Assembly: GCF_012849555.1 (NCBI RefSeq)
Contig: NZ_CP051685.1
Span: forward strand, 2,604,001-2,668,000
Direction: 5' to 3'
Length of the DNA: 64,000 bases
Source of the DNA: Massilia forsythiae
GTDB taxonomy: Bacteria > Pseudomonadota > Gammaproteobacteria > Burkholderiales > Burkholderiaceae_D
Each line of letters starts with the position of its first letter. Position 1 is the first letter of the stretch. The notes beneath the pieces were generated by a model. It had not been told where the DNA came from, did not search any database, and saw nothing but the letters and a program-made list of their open reading frames with translations. The translations under genes and the position numbers were made by a program. Shown one piece after another: positions 57,466 through 64,000 of the stretch.

Positions 57466-57819
57466 ATGAAAAAACTCGCCCTTGCCCTGTCCTGCGCCGC
57501 CGTGCTGCCCTTGTGCCTGCCGGCGGCTGCCGCCGCGGATGCCGCCAACGGCGCCGCGCTGGCCAAGAAATACAATTGCGCCTCCTGCCACGGCGCCGAC
57601 TACAAGACCCCGATCGACCCCGGCTACCCGAAGCTGGCCGGCCAGCACGCCGACTACCTGGCGCATGCGCTGGCCGCCTACAAGCGCGGCGACAAGGGCA
57701 TGAACGGCCGTAACAACGCGATCATGGCGGGCATGGCGCAGCCGCTGTCGGACCGCGACATGGCCGACATCGCGGCCTACCTGCACGGCTTGCCGGGGCC
57801 GCTGGTCGTACGCAAGTAA
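57466..57819 (+). CDS. Periplasmic cytochrome c (class I) 2
   Basis: A 117-residue monohaem cytochrome c with signal peptide (ending AAAA at about 24), CASCH haem site (residues 38-42) and Met90 in AIMAGMAQPLSDRDMADIAAYL as axial ligand. It resembles the first cytochrome and is probably a tandem relative; together they look like the two halves of a dihaem cytochrome c4 encoded separately. RBS AAGGAAGCGCC precedes the ATG. It is followed by a structured region and a terminator. Confidence 0.92.
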   Translation: MKKLALALSCAAVLPLCLPAAAAADAANGAALAKKYNCASCHGADYKTPIDPGYPKLAGQHADYLAHALAAYKRGDKGMNGRNNAIMAGMAQPLSDRDMADIAAYLHGLPGPLVVRK

Positions 57820-57848
57820 GCCGCAAGCAGGTCGCACGCATCACCTGC

Positions 57849-57932
57849 CCGCGTTCGCGGGTAGAATACCGCCTTCTCCGGTTCCACCGGGATCCCTCCA
57901 GCCGCTCGCCGGCCGGAGGGATTTTTGTTTTG
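57849..57932 (+). terminator. Multi-hairpin region with intrinsic terminator
   Basis: Three hairpins in order: CCCGCG-TT-CGCGGG (57849-57862), CCGGT-TCC-ACCGG (57879-57891), and ATCCCTCC (57893-57900) pairing GGAGGGAT (57916-57923), followed by TTTTTGTTTT. The last is a good intrinsic terminator for the cytochrome operon. A TAGAAT box (57863-57868) between hairpins 1 and 2 could instead start a short transcript or leader toward the SulP gene. Confidence 0.75.
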
Positions 57933-58008
57933 GCGCGCTGCTCCGTCCATCCGGCGCAGGCGTGCTCCCGTCTTCCATCCCATCCGCCCGTCCGCATCAG
58001 GAGTCGCC

Positions 58009-59562
58009 GTGCCGCCCGCCGTTTCACCGTCATCCATTTCCCCATCCGGGCTGTCGCCCGCCCACGTCAAGACCAACCTGCTGAGCGGCCTGACGGTCGC
58101 GCTGGCGCTGGTGCCGGAAGCGATCGCGTTCGCGCTGGTGGCGCACGTGTCGCCGCTCACCGGCCTGTACGCCGCGGTGCTGGTCTCGTTCATCACCTCG
58201 GCCTTCGGCGGCCGGCCGGGCATGATCTCGGGCGCCGCCGGCGCGCTGGCCGTGGTGATGGTGGCGCTGGTGGCGCAGCACGGCGTGCAATACCTGTTCG
58301 CCGCCGTCGTGCTGATGGGCGTGCTGCAGATGCTGTTCGCGCTGGCGCGCCTCGGCAAGTTCATCCGCATGGTGCCGCATCCGGTCATGCTCGGCTTCGT
58401 CAACGGCCTGGCAATCGTGATCTTCGTGGCCCAGTTCGAGCATTTCAAGGTGGCGGGCGCCGATGGGGCCGCGCACTGGATGGTCGGCGCCCGGCTGTGG
58501 ACCATGCTCGGCCTGGTGGCGCTGACGATGGCGCTGATCTACCTGACGCCGCGCATCACGAAAGCGGTGCCGGCCACGCTGATGGGCATCGTCGTGGTAG
58601 CGCTATTGGTGCGCCTGCTCGGCATCGACACCAAGACCGTGGGCGACCTCGGTTCGATCGCCGGTGGCCTGCCGGCCTTCCACGCGCCGGCCGTGCCGTT
58701 CGACCTGGAGACGCTCAGGATCGTGTTCCCGTACTCGCTGGTGCTGGCCGGCGTCGGCCTGATCGAGACCCTGCTGACGCTGACCCTGATCGACGAGATC
58801 ACCGACACGCGCGGCCAGCCGAACCGCGAAAGCCTGGCGCAGGGCGCGGCCAACGTGGTCACCGGCCTGTTCGGCGGCATGGGCGGCTGCGCCATGATCG
58901 GCCAGAGCATGATCAACGTCGGCAACGGCGCCACCGGGCGCCTGTCCGGCATCGCGGCTTCGCTGCTGCTGTTGTCGTTCATCCTGTTCGGCTCCAGCGT
59001 GATCGAGCGGATTCCGCTGGCGGCGCTGATCGGCGTGATGTTCGTGGTGTGCGAAAAGACCTTCGAATGGGGCACCTTCCGCCTGTTCGGCAAGGTGCCG
59101 CGCGCCGATGCGCTGGTGGTGGTGCTGGTGGCCGGCGTGACGCTGGCCTTCAACCTGGCCACCGCGGTGGTGGTGGGCGTGATCGTGTCGGCGCTGGTGT
59201 TCGCCTGGGAGCACGCCAAGCGCATCCGCGCGACGGTCTCGACCGACGCTCTCGGCTGGAAGGTCTACGAACTGGAGGGCACGCTGTTCTTCGCATCGAG
59301 CGCCGGCTTCCAGGCGCTGTTTTCGCCCAGGGACGACCCGCAGGACGTGGCGATCGAGTTCCGCGGCGCGCGCGTGGCCGACCATTCGGCGATCCAGGCC
59401 ATCGACGGCCTGGCGCAGCGCTACCGCCTGCTCGGCAAGCGCCTGCACTTGCGCCACCTGAGCCCGGACTGCCGCGCGCTGCTGGCGCGCGCCGACGCCA
59501 TGATCGAGGTCAGCCTGGCGGACGATCCGCGCTACCGGGTGGCGGACGACAAGCTGGACTGA
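58009..59562 (+). CDS. SulP-family anion transporter with STAS domain
   Basis: A 517-residue inner-membrane carrier of the SLC26/SulP family. The transmembrane core (about 25-430) begins LSGLTVALALVPEAIAFALVAHVSPLTGLYAAV and contains FGGRPGMISGAAGALAVVM and ETLLTLTLIDEITDTRGQPNRESLAQGAANVVTGLFGGMGGCAMIGQS. The C-terminal STAS domain (about 440-515) includes VYELEGTLFFASSAGFQALF. Substrates in the family are sulfate, bicarbonate, or organic anions and cannot be told apart here. The start is a GTG at 58009 with CAGGAG five nt upstream; longer frames run into the terminator. Confidence 0.9.
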   Translation: MPPAVSPSSISPSGLSPAHVKTNLLSGLTVALALVPEAIAFALVAHVSPLTGLYAAVLVSFITSAFGGRPGMISGAAGALAVVMVALVAQHGVQYLFAAVVLMGVLQMLFALARLGKFIRMVPHPVMLGFVNGLAIVIFVAQFEHFKVAGADGAAHWMVGARLWTMLGLVALTMALIYLTPRITKAVPATLMGIVVVALLVRLLGIDTKTVGDLGSIAGGLPAFHAPAVPFDLETLRIVFPYSLVLAGVGLIETLLTLTLIDEITDTRGQPNRESLAQGAANVVTGLFGGMGGCAMIGQSMINVGNGATGRLSGIAASLLLLSFILFGSSVIERIPLAALIGVMFVVCEKTFEWGTFRLFGKVPRADALVVVLVAGVTLAFNLATAVVVGVIVSALVFAWEHAKRIRATVSTDALGWKVYELEGTLFFASSAGFQALFSPRDDPQDVAIEFRGARVADHSAIQAIDGLAQRYRLLGKRLHLRHLSPDCRALLARADAMIEVSLADDPRYRVADDKLD

Positions 59563-59595
59563 TCAAACCATAAAGCTGCGCAGCAGCTTGCAGGC

Positions 59596-60021
59596 TCAGC
59601 GCGCGCGCTTGCGCACGCACTCGACGTAGGCATCTGTATCGGGCAGCGTGCCGTGGCGCTGCGCGCTCCAGACCATCTCGCCCAGGCATTCCATCACTTC
59701 GTGGTAGGCCTCGTGCTCGCCGATGCGGCCGGCCAGCGTCTCGAAGGCGGCGCGGATACCGCGCGGCTGGTCGATCGACAGCTGCTCGGTGATCGACAGA
59801 TGCATCGACAGGTGCAGGAACGGATTGGCCTGGCCGCCCTCGACCGAATAGTCGCGCGCCACCGCCGCGTCGGCGTCGCGCAGGGCGTCGTGGTATTCGG
59901 GATGCCGGTCGATCCAGTCGGCGGCGATCGCATCCATCGGGGTCAGGACTTCGCCGGCGCGGCGCTTGCGCCAGGCCTCGCAAAAGAAGCGGCGCACGTC
60001 GTGGGAAGAAGGGGTGAACAT
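59596..60021 (-). CDS. DUF1841 family protein
   Basis: A 141-residue protein of the DUF1841 family found mainly in betaproteobacteria. Landmarks are DVRRFFCEAWRKRRAGEVLTPMDAIAADWIDRHPEYH and NPFLHLSMHLSITEQLSIDQPRGIRAAFETLAGRIG-EHEAYHEVMECLGEMVW. Several conserved His and Glu (HPEYH, HLSMHLSI, HEAYHEVME) suggest a metal site, but no function has been shown to my knowledge. Start at 60021 has no good ribosome site. It is convergent with the SulP gene. Confidence 0.88.
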   Translation of the reverse strand: MFTPSSHDVRRFFCEAWRKRRAGEVLTPMDAIAADWIDRHPEYHDALRDADAAVARDYSVEGGQANPFLHLSMHLSITEQLSIDQPRGIRAAFETLAGRIGEHEAYHEVMECLGEMVWSAQRHGTLPDTDAYVECVRKRAR

Positions 60022-60338
60022 GGCGGGAACGGTACAAGCGAAGGGAAGGGCGCCATTGTAGCGCGCCTCCCGCCGCGCCGCCGGCGCCGCCTGCAGGTCC
60101 GGCATGGCCAGTTCCAGCAATCCGGTCACCATCGGCGTGCCTGTCACGGTTTGGCGGGTTCGCAATCGCCTTGCGCGGCCGGCGCCTCCACGCCCTGGAG
60201 AGTCATGTTCAAAAATGATTCTACAGCGCAAAATCTGTAAATATGGCAATTTAAAAACGCAAAAAGGCAAACGCAGTGCGATCAGCACCACGCTTGCCTC
60301 ACTTTATGTTGCCATTTTACGACTTCAGCGACGCATTC
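60022..60338. other. 317-nt non-coding gap upstream of DUF1841
   Basis: No convincing gene. It includes the promoter side of DUF1841, an AT-rich stretch around 60210-60260 and the rppH terminator hairpin (60265-60299). No tRNA or other known RNA is apparent. Confidence 0.6.
60261..60299 (-). terminator. rppH intrinsic terminator
   Basis: On the minus strand AGGCAAGCG...CGTTTGCCT (60299-60265) forms a stem with a few mismatches followed by TTTTT. It lies 40 nt downstream of the rppH stop. Confidence 0.7.
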
Positions 60339-61016
60339 TCACTCTTTGTCACGCATCAGCGCCAACTGCGCGCTGCCGACGACGACTTCCGCGATCGCCT
60401 TGCCGGCCACCGCCACGACCTTGGCGCCGGGAGACGGTACGGCCGTCCTGGCGGCCGGTCCGCTGCCGTTGCCCGGGGCGCGCGGCGCATGCGGCTGGCG
60501 CAGGTAGCGCGAACTGTGGCGCCGCTCGCCTTGCCCGCCCGAGGGCCAGGTCAGGAAACGCGACAACTCCTGCAGCGCGCGCTGGTAGACGTCGCGCTTG
60601 AATTCGATGACCACGTCCAGCGGCACCCAGTAGTTGTGCCAGCGCCAGGCGTCGAATTCCGGATGGTCGGTCAGGCGCAGGTTGACGTCGTTGTCGCGCG
60701 CCACCATGCGCAGCAGGAACCAGATCTGCTTCTGGCCGCGGTAGTGGCCGCGCACCTCGCGCTTGATGAAATGGTCCGGCACTTCGTAGCGCAGCCAGTC
60801 GCGGGTGCGGCCCACGATCTTGACGTGCTCCTGGCGCAGGCCGATTTCTTCCTCGAGCTCGCGGTACATCGCCTGTTCCGGCGTCTCGCCGTATTTGATC
60901 CCCCCTTGCGGAAATTGCCATGAGTGCTCGCGCACCCGCTTGCCCCACCACACCTCGTTGTTGGCGTTCAGCAGGATGATGCCGACGTTGGGGCGAAACC
61001 CTTCACGATCGAGCAT
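60339..61016 (-). CDS. rppH: RNA pyrophosphohydrolase
   Basis: A 225-residue Nudix hydrolase that removes pyrophosphate from 5' ends of triphosphorylated mRNA, starting decay. The Nudix box [23 protein letters not shown] (38-60) is complete, and [39 protein letters not shown] is RppH-specific. Residues 165-225 form a basic, Pro/Ala-rich extension that is typical of betaproteobacterial RppH and probably disordered. It is divergent from proS, an arrangement conserved in Burkholderiales. Confidence 0.95.
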   Translation of the reverse strand: MLDREGFRPNVGIILLNANNEVWWGKRVREHSWQFPQGGIKYGETPEQAMYRELEEEIGLRQEHVKIVGRTRDWLRYEVPDHFIKREVRGHYRGQKQIWFLLRMVARDNDVNLRLTDHPEFDAWRWHNYWVPLDVVIEFKRDVYQRALQELSRFLTWPSGGQGERRHSSRYLRQPHAPRAPGNGSGPAARTAVPSPGAKVVAVAGKAIAEVVVGSAQLALMRDKE

Positions 61017-61074
61017 GATTCACCTCGAAACTTTCTGCCGGCCGTCTGATCTTAAATTTTTTACTTATAAATCC

Positions 61075-61149
61075 GGAAACCTTGCCAAACCTGCTGCACT
61101 TCCCGTACAAAACTGCTGCCGTTCGCGACGGTTCTGCAAGGTTTCTTCC
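61075..61149. repeat. MITE-like element, copy B
   Basis: A 70-75-nt element between rppH and proS with ends GAAACCTTGCCAAACC (61076-61091) and GGTTCTGCAAGGTTTC (61130-61145), inverted repeats matching at 14 of 16. Inner parts GCCAAACCTGCTGC and ACTGCTGCCGTTCGCGACGGTT agree with copy A before paaE. It lacks copy A's central hairpin. No transposase. Confidence 0.6.
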
Positions 61150-61296
61150 AGGTGCTTCTGTCGTTCTCCCGCACAGGAACAACGGCATGCAGCATCTTTC
61201 TCGGACCCATTTGTATAAAGATTGGATGCATCAGCCAGCTAATCCTTTAAAATTAGGTCGATTATAACCCTCTCTTTTTAAAAAGAATTCAACGAT

Positions 61297-63039
61297 ATGC
61301 GCGCCTCACGATTTTTTATTTCAACGCTCAAGGAAGCGCCTTCCGATGCCGAGATCGTCAGCCACAAGCTGATGATGCGCGCCGGGATGATCAAGCGTCT
61401 CGGTTCCGGCATCTACACCTACATGCCGCTGGGCCTGCGCGTGATCCGCAAAGTCGAGGCCATCGTGCGCGAAGAAATGAACAAGGCCGGCGCAATCGAA
61501 CTGCTGATGCCGCTGGTGCAGCCGGCCGAGCTGTGGCAGGAAACCGGGCGCTGGGACAAGATGGGCCCCGAGCTGATGCGCGTCAAGGATCGCCACGGCC
61601 GCGATTTCGCCATCCAGCCGACCTCGGAAGAAGTCATCACCGACGTGGTACGCAGCGAGATCAAGAGCTACCGCCAGCTGCCGCTGAACTTTTATCACAT
61701 CCAGACCAAATTCCGCGACGAGCGCCGCCCGCGCTTCGGCCTGATGCGCGGCCGCGAGTTCACCATGAAGGACGCCTATTCCTTCGACCGCGACGTGGCC
61801 GGCATGCAGGTGTCGTACCAGGCGATGTTCGACGCCTACGTAAAAATCTTCACCCGCTTCGGCCTGCAGTTCCGCGCGGTGGCGGCCGACAACGGCGCCA
61901 TCGGCGGCACCGGCTCGCACGAATTCCACGTGATCGCCAGCACCGGCGAGGACGCGCTGGTGTACTGCCCCACCTCGGATTACGCCGCCAACATGGAAGC
62001 GGCCGAAGCGTTGCCGCTGCTGGTCGGACGCGCCGCCGCCGCCGAGGCGCTGGCCAAGACCGCGACCCCGGGCAAGACCAAGTGCGAGAGCGTGGCCGAG
62101 TTCCTGGGCCTGCCGCTGGCGCGCACGGTGAAGTCGATCGCGCTGACCGTCGAGAAGGAAAGCGAAGGTGAGGTAACCAAGGAAAACTGGCTGTTGCTGC
62201 TGCGCGGCGACCATGAGCTGAACGAAGTCAAGGTCTCGAAGGTCGCGGGCCTGTCGAACTTCCGCTTCGCCAGCGAAGCCGAGATCCTGGAAGCCTACGG
62301 CAGCGTGCCGGGCTACCTCGGCCCGGTCGCCACCAAACAGCCGGTGAACGTGGTGGCCGACCGCACCGTCGCCAACATGGCCGATTTCGTGTGCGGCGCC
62401 AATGAGGAAGGTTTCCACTACACCGGCGTGAACTGGGGCCGCGATCTGCAGGAGCCGGTCGTCGCGGACCTGCGCAACGTGGTCGAGGGCGACGCGTCGC
62501 CGGACGGCAAGGGCGTGCTGGCGATCGAGCGCGGCATCGAGGTAGGCCACGTGTTCCAGCTCGGCACCGCGTACTCGGCCGCGATGAACGCGACCTACCT
62601 GGACGAGAAAGGCCAGCCGGCGCCGCTGCAGATGGGCTGCTACGGCATCGGCGTGACCCGCATCCTGGGCGCGGCGATCGAGCAGAACTTCGACGACAAG
62701 GGCATCGTCTGGCCGGACGCGATCGCGCCGTTCGAACTGGTGCTGTGCCCGATGGGCTACGACCGCAGCGAACTGGTCAAGCTTGAGACCGACCGCCTGT
62801 ACGCCGAACTGCAGGCGGCGGGCGTGGACGTGATCGTCGACGACCGCGGCCTGCGTCCGGGCGCCATGTTCGCCGACTGGGAACTGGTGGGCGTGCCGCA
62901 CCGCGTGGTGATCGGCGAGCGCGGCCTCAAGGAAGGCAACCTGGAATACCAGGGCCGCCGCGATGCGGAGGCGACCGCCGTACCGGCCGCCGAGATGGTG
63001 TCGTTCATCACCGGCAAACTCGGCACGCCGGGCAAGTAA
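61297..63039 (+). CDS. proS: Prolyl-tRNA synthetase
   Basis: A 580-residue class-II prolyl-tRNA synthetase of the bacterial type with the editing (INS) domain inserted between motifs 2 and 3. Motif 1 lies in [36 protein letters not shown], motif 2 in [32 protein letters not shown], and motif 3 in [18 protein letters not shown]. The INS domain spans about 225-405, and the C-terminal anticodon-binding domain begins near [17 protein letters not shown] start in an AT-rich leader. It overlaps the lytic transglycosylase gene by one base. Confidence 0.97.
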   Translation: MRASRFFISTLKEAPSDAEIVSHKLMMRAGMIKRLGSGIYTYMPLGLRVIRKVEAIVREEMNKAGAIELLMPLVQPAELWQETGRWDKMGPELMRVKDRHGRDFAIQPTSEEVITDVVRSEIKSYRQLPLNFYHIQTKFRDERRPRFGLMRGREFTMKDAYSFDRDVAGMQVSYQAMFDAYVKIFTRFGLQFRAVAADNGAIGGTGSHEFHVIASTGEDALVYCPTSDYAANMEAAEALPLLVGRAAAAEALAKTATPGKTKCESVAEFLGLPLARTVKSIALTVEKESEGEVTKENWLLLLRGDHELNEVKVSKVAGLSNFRFASEAEILEAYGSVPGYLGPVATKQPVNVVADRTVANMADFVCGANEEGFHYTGVNWGRDLQEPVVADLRNVVEGDASPDGKGVLAIERGIEVGHVFQLGTAYSAAMNATYLDEKGQPAPLQMGCYGIGVTRILGAAIEQNFDDKGIVWPDAIAPFELVLCPMGYDRSELVKLETDRLYAELQAAGVDVIVDDRGLRPGAMFADWELVGVPHRVVIGERGLKEGNLEYQGRRDAEATAVPAAEMVSFITGKLGTPGK

Positions 63040-63674
63040 TGCGCCGCGGGATCGCACGCCGGGCCGCCGCCTGGTTCGGGGGCGCCTTGCTCGCCGCCGG
63101 ATTGCTGGGCGGCGCGCCGGCGCAGGCCGGCAACCAGAAGGAAGAGGCGATGGCCGATTCCGTGCGGCTGGCGCTCGAGCGTGCGATCCGCGACGGCCGT
63201 CCGCCCAAGCCGGTATTGCGCGACGACGCCGCGCGCGCCCGCTACCAGCAGTGGTTCGACGCCATGTCCGGGCGCCTCAAGCGGCGCCTGCCGGACGACC
63301 AGCTGCGCACCGAGTTCCTGGAATCGGCGTGGTACGAAGCCACCCGCGCCGGACTCGATCCGGGCATGGTGCTGGGCCTGATCCAGGTCGAATCGGCCTA
63401 CCGCAAGTACGCGGTGTCGATGGCCGGCGCGCGCGGCTACATGCAGGTGATGCCGTTCTGGACCAAGGTGATCGGCGACGCCAACCGGCGCGCGCTGTTC
63501 GACATGCAGACCAACCTGCGCTACGGCTGCTCGATCCTGCGCATGTACATCGACATGGAAGGCGGCAACCTGTACCTGGCCCTGGGCCGCTACAACGGCA
63601 GCCGCGGCCGGCCCGAGTACCCGAACGCGGTGCTGGCGGCGTGGAAGAACTGGGAGTTCGCGCCGCCGGCGTGA
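63039..63674 (+). CDS. Lytic transglycosylase (SLT domain)
   Basis: A 211-residue periplasmic peptidoglycan lytic transglycosylase. A basic N-terminus and hydrophobic segment (about 10-30, ending APAQA) form the signal peptide. The SLT domain has Glu118 in GLIQVESAYRKYAVSMAGARGYMQVMPFW as the catalytic acid, and later NLRYGCSILRMYIDMEGGNLYLALGRYNGSRG. Its start codon shares one base with the proS stop (TAATG), so it is translated by re-initiation from proS. The combination proS-transglycosylase is seen in related genomes. Confidence 0.92.
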   Translation: MRRGIARRAAAWFGGALLAAGLLGGAPAQAGNQKEEAMADSVRLALERAIRDGRPPKPVLRDDAARARYQQWFDAMSGRLKRRLPDDQLRTEFLESAWYEATRAGLDPGMVLGLIQVESAYRKYAVSMAGARGYMQVMPFWTKVIGDANRRALFDMQTNLRYGCSILRMYIDMEGGNLYLALGRYNGSRGRPEYPNAVLAAWKNWEFAPPA

Positions 63675-63701
63675 ATTTCCGCGATCGCCGCCGGTGATCA
63701 C

Positions 63702-63746
63702 CGCTTGGACGGCGTAGCCGCCTCGCCGGCCACGTCTACCCTACCC
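63702..63746. repeat. Degenerate 'GTGGACGG...CCACCCTACG' repeat, copy 3
   Basis: CGCTTGGACGGCGTAGCCG followed by CACGTCTACCCTACCC, between the transglycosylase and LysR genes; it runs 11 nt into the LysR 3' end. It resembles copy 1 (38176-38220) in order and spacing. Confidence 0.35.
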
Positions 63747-64000
63747 ATTCCGCCCGCAAGGCTTCCACCAGCAATTGCGCCTGGCGCGGCAGCTCGTCCA
63801 GGCTGCGCACGCACACCACCAGCCGCCGCAAGGCCCAGGCATCGGCCAGTTCGATGACGGCGAGATCCATCGCCTGCGCGCAGCGGCGCGCCGCCGGTTC
63901 GGACACGATGCCGACCCCGATCCCGCCGGCCACCACCTGGCAGACCGCCTCGAAGCTGCGCACCCGCACACGCGCGCGCAGCAGGCGCCCGGATTGCTCG
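63736..64000 (-). CDS. LysR-family regulator, partial (C-terminal end only)
   Basis: The last 87 codons of a gene entering from the right edge. The sequence RSFEAVCQVVAGGIGVGIVSEPAARRC is the hallmark near the end of LysR substrate-binding domains (normally ...SFEALCRMVAAGLGVGVLP...), followed by IELADAWALRRLVVCVRSLDELPRQAQLLVEALR, which is the usual final segment. The DNA-binding helix-turn-helix lies outside the window. Target genes cannot be inferred; LysR genes often regulate a divergent neighbour beyond the edge. Confidence 0.8.
   Translation of the reverse strand, partial: EQSGRLLRARVRVRSFEAVCQVVAGGIGVGIVSEPAARRCAQAMDLAVIELADAWALRRLVVCVRSLDELPRQAQLLVEALRAEWVG

Noticed and set aside
61082-61267. 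Short ORFs over the element between rppH and proS
   Set aside because: They consist largely of the repeat element and have no ribosome site.

Overview
The window is about 64 kb of very GC-rich DNA, densely coding and without rRNA, tRNA, prophage or CRISPR. Gene content and order suggest a betaproteobacterium of the Oxalobacteraceae (Massilia/Telluria/Duganella-like). The supporting signs are a DarP (YjgA) gene divergent from pmbA, a DUF1841 gene near rppH and proS, a Burkholderiales-type trimeric porin, and Shine-Dalgarno sites in front of most genes. The taxonomic call is inference from gene families, not from a marker search.

Layout. 1-6.1 kb: a truncated transglutaminase-like lipoprotein, an HDOD protein, a 3-methyladenine DNA glycosylase, a secreted Cache-domain protein, and a two-gene operon of an FAD/NAD(P)-binding oxidoreductase with a YbfB/YjiJ-type MFS carrier. 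6.2-16.4 kb: a chemoreceptor, an FAH-family hydrolase, a secreted GH2 beta-galactosidase, a class-III aminotransferase, a carboxymuconolactone-decarboxylase-family protein, an Old Yellow Enzyme, and an esterase overlapping a 65-residue protein. 16.4-22.6 kb: mogA, darP, pmbA, a porin, an NfsB-type nitroreductase and a cytosolic M14 carboxypeptidase.

22.6-36.2 kb is the clearest metabolic unit, a phenylacetate catabolon. paaX is divergent from paaA-B-C-D-E-G-H-I-K-J-Y-Z. PaaK makes phenylacetyl-CoA, PaaABCE (matured with PaaD) epoxidises it, PaaG isomerises the epoxide to the oxepin, PaaZ opens the ring, and PaaH and PaaJ carry out beta-oxidation steps. PaaI and PaaY are salvage thioesterases. 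No paaF is present. The operon is interrupted by three paired palindromic repeats and one MITE-like element.

36.2-50.6 kb: a cupin, a HAD phosphatase, argH, a secreted cyanophycinase-like peptidase next to a secreted M64 peptidase, two small exported low-complexity proteins with a shared upstream block, parC, parE and a class-I-amidotransferase hydrolase. 50.6-64 kb: a small gene under a perfect Fur box, a YbdK-type ligase overlapping a cation/proton antiporter, a CPBP protease, a MoxR-GNAT-VWA operon, two cytochromes c, a SulP transporter behind a structured leader, DUF1841, rppH, proS, a lytic transglycosylase and a truncated LysR regulator.

Non-coding structure is a main point of interest. 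Six inverted pairs of a 28-nt palindrome (two copies with a longer loop) lie only between genes, and several copies carry compensatory stem changes. Two shorter elements with matching ends lie before paaE and between rppH and proS. There is also a set of operator-like inverted repeats, of which the Fur box is the most secure. Nothing in the window is clearly a new defence or mobile system. The best leads are the Fur-controlled unknown protein, the paired exported Lys/Ala-rich proteins, the YbdK-antiporter pair, the cyanophycinase/M64 locus and the repeat families.
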